Shown here piece by piece: positions 56,331-64,000 of a stretch of DNA of 64,000 nt (its first letter is position 1; each line of letters opens with the position of its first letter). The stretch spans positions 20,847 to 84,846 of the forward strand of contig JAJEKV010000821.1 of assembly GCA_021234155.1 (NCBI GenBank). The letters are read 5' to 3'. Below the pieces are notes generated by a model. It did not search any database. It was not told the DNA's origin and saw nothing but the letters and a program-made list of their open reading frames with translations. Origin of the DNA: Isoetes taiwanensis. Its lineage: Eukaryota; Streptophyta; Lycopodiopsida; Isoetales; Isoetaceae. Position numbers and translations under genes: made by a program.

Positions 56331-56860
56331 ACACCCTATAAGATTGGCGGCTGCGGTTCATCGGGGCCATCCTTGAACTCTGGGAAATAAGCCTTGCTAT
56401 CTGCGGGCAAGCTGCTTTCCCTTTGGGTCACTTCCATCACCTTTTTGGCTCAAGCGATTCCATAACCTCAAAGATGTAGTCCACCTTATTCCTTTCTATA
56501 CTCTTCCTTAGGCTGCTTCAAAAAATACGCATGGGAGAATGTGGCTTCTTACCTTTCACTATCAGCCTGGCTGGCAGATGCAGTTGCCGTCATGGTGACT
56601 TCATTCGCCGCGACTTTCATTCAAAAAAATTCCATCCCCAACTTCCGGCATCTTGAAAATGAAATTCCATCCCACTATCAAATCATAGGTCTATGATGTC
56701 AAGGTGATCCTCCCCCTTGGACCGAGAATGGCCCCGTTGTGGGGTCGGCCTTGGCTTGGAGCTTCAATACCTTGGTTCATTGGCAACAAATGGACAAAAT
56801 TATAAAACCGGTATCTGGCTAAAGCACCTAAGGATTACTATCTATGATCTCAATGCGATT
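56331..56860 (-). pseudogene. Protease region of chromovirus-2
   Basis: The recognisable piece is YDLIVGWNFIFKM at about 56655-56693 on the minus strand, corresponding to YDLIIGMNGV in chromovirus-1 and YDLILGMDWL in the family. The rest is broken. Confidence 0.5.
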
Positions 56861-58150
56861 CCTGTTCTCTGATTCTCTATCTCATCTGACTCAATGTTTA
56901 CAGATGCTTTTCACCATCTATGAATGTGGCCCTGTGGCTTCGGTCGTGATCTTCGTCCCTTACGTTGGGGAGTCAGGATGGATAGCCAAGGTGGCGAATG
57001 GACAAGTCATGTGTCGGTGCCTGCCGGAGGCTTCCTGAGAAACGCCTTCTTCCTTGCATTCTGTCTCTTTTCCCGGGACTGTCTAGGAGAAACTTATAGC
57101 GCTGCCCTTGATGCGTTCTGTGGCTTGCGGTCCCCAAAGCTTTAACAACCCTCTTGATATTATCCCACGATTCCAACCCTCTGATTGCTTACTGGGATGT
57201 TGCCCACGATCGGGACGAACTCTCCGGAGGACATTGTGGGTTATTTGAGGCCTCCTCAAACTTCTTAGCTTTATCTTCGCGCCGACGGGTTGCTAAAATA
57301 ACGTTCCTCTTGATATTGCTGTTCAACCCCTCAGTAATAGTATCCGGCTTGCCTACCACGAGACTCGGGAACATTTGACTGGCCTCATAAATTCTTGCCG
57401 CGATAGCGATGGTACCAAAGATTCAACTATTAAAAGCTTCGCGGATCGTCTACCCCAGTATGAGACCTAAATTTTTTAAAACTACGGAAATTGTTCCTCT
57501 TCAACGTTGGAAGCGTTAGACTATCCCTTCCAGCAGATCCTTGCCGGTCAATGGGGTTAGGCGTGGCAACTTTCCCTATATCCTTGTCTTTCATCCATTA
57601 GAGTTACCAAATTCTTCCATTTCATCAAAGCCATGCTTTGGCTTCCATGCGTCTGTGCTTTCCACGGCGGCCCGACTTCCTTGTCTTCCATACATTTGCT
57701 CTTGCTTTACTTATCCACCTTTTCTGGTATCATCTGTCTTTCTTGCCCTTTCTTGCCTTAGGTGTGCGAGTGCTATCGAGACTAGAGGCATCCCTCCTTT
57801 GGAAGAGGCATCGATGAGGCGGAGCTAGATGATGATGTGGACTCACGGTTCTCCTCTTCCTTCTCTATGGCGACATTCCCCTGTTTGCCCTCCCCTTCCT
57901 GCTGAGGAACTTCCGTCACCACCACGAAAACAAGGTGGAAGTGGGTGACCATCTTCTGATGCATTCATGAGAGGTGTCGCCAGTTGATGAGGTGTTGCAT
58001 CGATTCCTCATGCGCACTAACCTTAGTTGGCCGCCTCGGTGACATATCTGCTCAACATCTTCTTGTTCCTGCCAAACAGATTCCTTGGAACCCAATTCGT
58101 GGTCGGTGCTGGTCTTGAGATCCGCATGAGGTTCCTCTTTGCAGGATTGA
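56861..58150 (-). pseudogene. gag of chromovirus-2
   Basis: DNA-level similarity to chromovirus-1 gag is visible. The stretch near 57560-57640 (minus) 'ggctttgatgaaatgg...gaaagacaaggata' matches chromovirus-1 at 11912-11970. Further along EFMRPVK at about 57375-57395 matches EEFMRPRSEVPK. An acidic, Ser-rich frame (57782-57964) lies near the N-terminal side. Frames are heavily broken. Confidence 0.6.
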
Positions 58151-58345
58151 TCATTAATAGATGTTATTAGGTTAGGTTGATCATTTTTGCTTACAATTAA
58201 ATTGTTGTTAGGTACAAAGAAATCATATGAAAATTTCTTTACAAGTCAAAATCATGGTAATACATTAATTAGTATATAGAAATACATTTAATGGACTTTA
58301 TGATATGCCAAAAGAGTTACAATGTACTTTAATTAAGTTAACAAA
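58151..58345 (-). other. AT-rich spacer before gag of chromovirus-2
   Basis: An AT-rich block between the leader and gag. On the minus strand it contains TTTCTTTGTACCTAAC (near 58207-58222), like the TTTCTTTGTACTTAC tag after accessory ORF A of chromovirus-1. This suggests the same module layout. Confidence 0.45.
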
Positions 58346-61300
58346 CAATTCTTCCATCAATGGCGTCGCTTGAAGAAGTTCTTGATTTTCTTGAATCCTG
58401 TGCCCCTTACCCATGTTCGCAGATTCGGCCGCCGATCCCCCCTCCAATGCTCTTGCTACCTGTGGTGCTGGGGATTCACATCACCCTACCCGACAAGTCG
58501 CATCAAAAGGTAGCCTTGCTAAGAATCCCGAGGGCATGAAGGAGCTCTTGATCTTTTGAAAAAATCACATGGTCCATTCAAAATCTATCGGCATGGTGTC
58601 CAAACCACGAGAGTGCTATGAGGAGGCGCCACGGACTCTTCGCCCCTTGGGCTGAATTCTTGTGGAGACTGTCATGGAGCCTTGACTGAGGGCTGGTGCA
58701 CGGTGGTTGCCTGTGCTTGCGTTGCTCCGTATGGCCGTGTGGCCGGTGCATGCAGTTGCTGATCGGATGTTGGTCATAAAAGCGGTTTGGTTTAGCCGAG
58801 TTGGCTGGATTGGCCGTGGCGGGTGGGAATGAGATGACACGCGGCGCGGCGTTTAACGGGTTTTGCGGCGACGGCGCAATGGGTAGGATTGTAGGCGGAA
58901 CGCAGAGGTGGCAAACGCATAAGGATTAGCGGTAGGTGAGTGCGCGCAGCAGCTCGGCCGCGCGAAGCAGAAACCGCCGTCACGAGGCGCCATAAGCAAT
59001 AGAAAATTTAAAGAATATACATTGCGCGAAATATAACCTCCACCAGCGAAGCCGATAATCCCGCGTAAAGAACATGCTCCATCACTCCATCCCTGCTTTC
59101 AGCCTCAAAACCTCATCTCCTCACAAAATTTCCCATCTTCATATTCGTGTTGATGCGCAACACTGGGTGTTTAGGATGTGGAGCATTAGTGTTGGTATCT
59201 TGAGGGTCGATCTCCCCGAATGTCTTATCTGTCTTTGCTTTCGGTGCCGGTGGTGCCTTGCCAAATCAAGGGTTGGATTGTTGGCTCCCCACGGTTGGTT
59301 AGCGCCCCACTATCTTTGCCATGAACAATCTTGAGAACCCGGCACGAAGATACCTATGCCTATGATGCTTGCGGTCATGTAGTGCGGCATGTTTCTAGTT
59401 CTATCGAGCTTGTTCTTGCCCGGATCCCCACCTGAAGCGAGCAAGAGAATCTAGAGAAGCCCATTTCCACTCCCCTAGGTGTAAAGCTAACTTCAGAGGC
59501 GGGGGTGGCGATCATATTGACACATGATGTCAGAGTTGTAATGGGGTTACGGTTGAGGTGTATGAAGATCAAAGAGATGATGAGGAACATGAAAGAGCTT
59601 GCTTTCGGCGAGGAGTTCCGCAGGATGTGATTAAGTCATTGTACCATCTAACAAAAGCAGTAAGCCATTGGCGAAGATGGCTATGAAAAATGGGCTGCTT
59701 GGATTTGAGCAAAGAGGGTTAGAAATGTACCCGAGGAGCTGGGGCGAGTTTGATGGGGAGAAAATGACAAATGAGGGCCCAGCACATAGACTAGGGTGCG
59801 TTTGGGTTTGGAGTGCACAAAGGTTCTTGATGGGGGAGACCTCCAAATCTATGGCCACAGGTGTCCAAATGAGCTACCATGGCTGATACGAAATTCTAGA
59901 CAAAATCAAAGCAAAGAAACTTACTACATGAGAAGTTTGTTGGGTCAAGAATTGGTCAATCTACTCACATCACTCACTCAATCTTATCCATCAAAACTCC
60001 CGAATAAAATTCCTGCTTTCTAACAATTTAAATCATACAAAAGATTTCGCTATCCTGGACTTTCATCGCGATTCTGTCTAATTAGCAACTTTTTCTTACT
60101 TAAGTGGACATTTGGCTTTGGCATCAAGATGCGGTCGGGTGTGTGAGTGTACTGGTGGGGTGGGACCCTGTTTTGGGCTGGCTCCGGTGGCAGGTTTGGC
60201 GGCTGGTTGAGCCGGGACATGACTTGATTTGACGTTGGTTCGGGGATATAATTTTTCATGCAGGGGTGAGGTCGGTGCGACGAGGGTGCTGTTTTGTAGG
60301 AGACTTTGTAATTGCATTTACTTTTTGGAACGAAGTAAAAGTACTCCAAGAGGTATTCGCCCACGGGATGGAAGCCAATGTCATGGGCATCAAGTGCCTC
60401 GCGGGTCGCGAGGAGGTTCCTTCCTCAAATGGCCAGGTGAGCTCGACACCGACTGCGCAACGCACCGAGAGGATTTATTGGCCCGGCGTCACTACGTGAT
60501 GCGTTGGCGGCTGGCGCATCACCTCGCGGAAATGCGCTCAAAGGAATTCCGCCTTCTAATAAGGAGATTGGTGCAGTAAAAGTAATATCCCGAAAAATAC
60601 AAAGGAAATTATACCAGAAATCGCTCCTAAATGGGAAATCTCACCAACAGCTATCTCATCCCCTCCGACGGGACGACGGTGGGCATGCCGGCTCTCCCGA
60701 TGCTGGCCCCGGGCGTTACGCGGCGATTACCAATGTTATACCTTGTCACCGGCGAAGGTATTCTTGGTATGCCAACGAGGCAGTGCGATGGCGGTCCTTC
60801 AAAGCCCGACCGCTGCCCATATACTTCTTCCACCACCTTAGGTAGCTTGGAGGCCCTGCGGTGGAGTGGTCTCGGAGTCCTTACCGCCCCAGCTCATCTT
60901 CTTCCTCCTCCTCTCCCTTCCACGCTCCCTCACCGGCGGGAGGCTCCTATCCGCGGCCGGTTACGTGGGGACCGTCGTTTCTTCTCTTCGTCCCTCATCT
61001 TCCGCCCGCGGCTCACTCCCTCGCGTTCCCTCTTCCTCCTTGCGGCCTCTTGGGGCCACTCGACCTTCCTGCGCTTTTCTTCTTTGCCCAGGGGCCACGA
61101 GGCCGAAACCCATCCCTGGCTGGCTGGACTGCTCCTCCTCCCCTGCTCCTCCACTTGGGTTAATGCGTGGCCGGTGTGAGGCTCGTCGGTTCTTTGTGTT
61201 CTGCCCGGCCAGAGGCTGCTCGGCATCGTGGTACGACCGTCCTTCTTTGCTACTCTTGGTAGAAGCTCCTCTTCCCCTTCTTGGTAGTAGGTGCTGGTAT

Positions 61301-61817
61301 CTTCTTCACATGCAGCCTAACGCTAGCCATGGAGAGGTAGGCCTGAGGCCAGTCTTCCTATAGGTTTGTTTGGTTAGAGCCATATTTGCTTGGTCCTAAG
61401 CGAGGTGGGGATAGGCTGGTCAAGAGAGAGAAAGGTAGAGAGTTTGGGAGGGAAAAATGAGTGTCGAGAGAGAGATATTTAAGAAGGGAGGTCCACGAGA
61501 TACTCCTACCATAATTACCCCTATTTATGCTTACTTAGTAGTACACCCTATTTAATAGTGACTGAGTACTAAAAATATAATGCTGTAAGGTGATATTACA
61601 CTTGAATTTCCGGAGGCCACTATGGTTGAAGGTCCCAATCCTATAATTGCATGACCCTAGGTCTCGATTGGCATGATTCTTGGGCCATTTTGGGGTGGTG
61701 ATTACTTGAGATGTGATTTTCACTCCCAGTTTGGGAGGTGCGTTTGGGCAAATGGACATGGTTAGGCTGGGATGGGATGGGATGGGATGGGTGCACTAGT
61801 TCTTAGTGCTCCGAAAC
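58346..61817 (-). other. Leader of chromovirus-2 with possible accessory ORF
   Basis: About 3.5 kb between primer site and gag. Near 61330 on the minus strand an ATG opens a basic sequence (MASVRLHVKKIPAPTTKKGK), with further Lys/Arg-rich pieces to about 60930 (LGKEEKRRKVEW). A C-terminal part near 60750-60840 includes DRHRTASLAYQEYLRR, faintly like the AYNAYYREQ end of accessory ORF A. A CATAAATAGGGG string lies upstream near 61517-61530. The plus-strand frames at 60631-61363 are shadows of this GC-rich segment. Similarity to chromovirus-1 ORF A is suggestive only. Confidence 0.35.
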
Positions 61818-61832
61818 ATTACTCTAACTCAA
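61818..61832 (-). promoter_or_regulatory. Degraded primer binding site of chromovirus-2
   Basis: The plus strand reads CATTACTCTAACTCA where chromovirus-1, reverse-complemented, reads CATTGCTCTGATACCA. The differences are mainly G-to-A changes and a small indel. Position next to the LTR supports the assignment. Confidence 0.45.
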
Positions 61833-63300
61833 TGGCAGCAACTCCACTAAACATCTGGCCGGCCCATTATACCCGTAATCCCCATCCGTTTCGGCAACAT
61901 GGGCCGCCGTCTACCCGCGCTCGGTGACTCTTGGTGCGGGGAGGGAGCTACAGAAGGTGTCTTGCTTGCGCCCTTCCCCATGAGCTCCTATAACAGGCGG
62001 GCGATAACGCGTCGGAACTGGCATAAAACATGTACAAATACTACCTGAAGGGTAGTGCATCGCTTTATAAACAATGCGATGATATCCGCGAACCGCCAAA
62101 GCGAGAGGCTCCTACCCGGCTCCAGGCTTCGTAGGAGGGTGACTGACTACGACAAGTGAACAGTCGCTGATGAACGGTGGTGCAAATAGCGGGTTGAACG
62201 GTGGAACGGGATGCGTGGCTGGGATGCGCGGTCGCGTCGCCGGGACTCGCCGGGGTTGCGTATCCGAATCGATGAGCAGGAAAGGTTACATCTCCCCTTC
62301 CGAAGTCGCAAAGGTGCAGTAGGCGGCTAGAATAATGGCGACACGATTAAGTACCAGCGAACCCCAAAGCGAGCCAAACCCAACACTTGCGGCTCCAGAA
62401 GGCAAGAGGGCAACACCGGTACCGGGGAGGTGTCGGACCATGCTGCATTACCGCGAGTAGCCAGACCATAAGCCTAGCCCACTATGGAGTCCCGAAGCCC
62501 CACTCGGGGATCCTCCCTCCACTTTCCCTCTAGCCACTGTTATGCGGTGCTGGGATCATATCCATAACCTCCAATGGCACGGTGGGCTCCCTGTGCACAG
62601 GCGCAGCTAATAGGAACTAAGGGATCTACTCTAGGAGCATACTACATATGGCCTAGGTCTCTATCCCCCTTCCCAATACAAGAGGAGCAAACATGATCAA
62701 CCAACATCCCGCATAATCATCACATCATGAGTAATCATAAGAAGAACATCTTATCCCTAATACACAACTAACTAATAGTTAGGGTTCCTTGATTAGGGTT
62801 CAGATATTGAATATGGAGTTCTAGGATGACTATACGAACACATCCTGGGCATGGAATGGCAATGGGATGAGCTGTGTGGCTGCTGGGATGGCTCCCCTCC
62901 CGGATCCAGGAAGCCTCCATGGTCTTGGCTCACAAAGGCTGGCACGACCTACTCCAAACGGGTCTGCACCACTGTGTGAGAGACTCTTTTGCACCACGGC
63001 CCTATGCCACTAGCGAACGAGGTTAAGCGGGGTTTACTGAACAAGTAAGTGAGTCGGGGAGTGCTAGAGGCTGGAAAAGAGGTCTAGGAGTTAGGGTTTA
63101 TACCTATATAAGTTAAGTCCACCTAGGATACCCGCATTAAGCTGTCCCGGTGAGTCTGTGGCAGTGCCCAATAGGTTAAAACCGTGGATAATAGTCTAAG
63201 CCTATAGTTGCTTCCTGATGAGACCCACACCTAAAGCTCTGTGTCTTTCAAAACCATGTCGTTGTTCCATCTATGTTGGTTGTGGGTGTGTGGTTTGTGG
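61833..63300 (-). repeat. 5' LTR of chromovirus-2 (diverged, approximate end)
   Basis: The partner of the direct repeat at 51420-52995. Shared blocks are listed there. It starts (plus strand) TGGCAGCA next to the degraded primer site. The outer end cannot be placed exactly because similarity fades after about 63190. Confidence 0.6.
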
Positions 63301-63459
63301 GAGCGGTGTTGGTTTTGTGGGCTATGGTTTTGGGGGCTCAATTAAAATGTACAACCAAAAATATTATTCCATATTATTTAAAGTATAATTTATAAAGTAT
63401 AGACCCCAAAATGAATTTATTTTATAAATATAGATTTTAAGAAATATGAATTCTCAGGA

Positions 63460-63720
63460 GGTATAGTTTTTAAGTGGTTGTTTTTAAGAAAGTATAGTTT
63501 TACAGTGGTATGATTTTACCTGTCAGTGTTGTTTTGGTATAAGTTTATAGGGTGGTGCGGTTTTAAATAGCTGTTTTAAAGTATGGTTTGGAAGTGTGGT
63601 TTGTAAATTGGGTTGTAGTTTTTAAGTGGGCGTTTTGGGAAGTACATGTGGTTTTACAGTGGTATGATTTTTTTTAATCGGTGTTATTTTTGAGGTTATT
63701 AAGTTTGTAGGTGGGACGGA
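63460..63720. repeat. Two-copy ~152-bp tandem repeat
   Basis: Two units, near 63466 and 63618, share 'tttttaagtgg', 'agta.atg.gttttacagtggtatgatttt', 'gttatttttg/gttgttttgg' and 'aagttt.tagg.tgg'. T- and G-rich, with no coding signal. It lies just outside chromovirus-2. Confidence 0.65.
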
Positions 63721-64000
63721 CGTGGGACGAGGTGGCCGGACAGAACGGCGGGTGGTGACAATTTTGGTATGAACGCCTGTACCATATAGGCCACATACTA
63801 CCATAAAACCTCGGCCCAAAATGCTCGTCCCCATGTCTATTCCATCGCCCAGCCCCCTAAAATATAATTTCATGCTTATAGGCCCTGCCTTCATTCGCTT
63901 TCTTAGCCGAAGCGCACCACCACGGAATGTGTTTGTTGCTCAACTTTGAGATCGCATTGTATTGTTTTACATTCATGAAAAAATACTTCAATGGTTAGAT
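63721..64000. other. Right edge, no gene recognised
   Basis: A 90-codon minus frame (63622-63894) crosses the tandem repeat and has no recognised domain. It is considered chance. Confidence 0.35.

Larger units (their letters stand above)
51420..63300 (-). mobile_element. Chromovirus-2: decayed Ty3/gypsy element, related to chromovirus-1
   Basis: Read on the minus strand, the direct repeats at 61833-63300 and 51420-52995 flank, in order, a degraded primer site, a ~3.5 kb leader, gag, protease, reverse transcriptase, integrase, and a polypurine-like tract. Gag and integrase pieces align with chromovirus-1, so they are the same lineage. Divergence between the two LTRs and the number of frame breaks suggest it is much older than chromovirus-1. 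No target duplication could be identified. Confidence 0.75.

Noticed and set aside
60631-61363. Long overlapping plus-strand open frames (up to 182 codons) in a GC-rich segment
   Set aside because: Three frames are open at once, composition is low-complexity (Pro/Ser/Leu/Arg), and the segment lies antisense inside the chromovirus-2 leader. They are best explained by GC-rich DNA lacking stops.
1-64000. tRNA, rRNA or telomere repeats
   Set aside because: No cloverleaf with A/B boxes, rRNA segment or TTTAGGG array was recognised by reading. A covariance-model scan was not possible.

Overview
This window is repeat-rich nuclear DNA of a land plant. The evidence is a plant chromovirus (Ty3/gypsy) with an initiator tRNA-Met primer site, several L1-type LINEs with plant-style zf-RVT C-termini, a Ty1/copia integrase scrap, and two exon-like blocks matching nucleosome assembly protein 1 (NAP1). 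The density of nested, decayed elements suggests a large genome (a non-flowering plant or gymnosperm is plausible), but the sequence does not fix the species. No bacterial operon, rRNA, tRNA or CRISPR array was seen.

Layout. 1-250 is a minisatellite and 626-960 a copia integrase relic. 2872-3146 holds two NAP1-like exons, the first with a one-base frame break. 3772-4253 is a long inverted repeat resembling a foldback or MITE element. 4682-5893 is the 3' part, with poly(A), of a minus-strand LINE (LINE-A). 5894-18289 is a complete chromovirus with two ~1.2 kb LTRs and a perfect 5-bp target duplication CGCTA. 18290 to about 22930 is the 5' part of the same LINE-A, so the chromovirus landed inside it. 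About 23170-28400 is a second minus-strand LINE (LINE-B). About 29500-36500 is AT-rich decayed DNA. About 42540-47340 contains a third LINE (LINE-C, plus strand), interrupted by about 2.8 kb. 50130-50560 has a reverse-transcriptase scrap from another LINE type. About 51420-63300 is a second, heavily decayed chromovirus on the minus strand, related to the first and flanked by diverged direct repeats taken as its LTRs. A short tandem repeat lies near the right edge.

The most unusual content is in the first chromovirus. Between its primer site and gag are about 4.3 kb holding two successive modules. Each module has a pair of ~66-bp imperfect palindromes, a TATAAATAG box, a non-gag reading frame, the tag GACTCTTGATCCC and the tag TTTGTACT, followed by AT-rich DNA. 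The second chromovirus also has about 3.5 kb before gag. This suggests a retrotransposon lineage carrying extra genes with their own promoters.

All coding regions seen here appear to be broken by frameshifts or stops. No intact host gene can be claimed.
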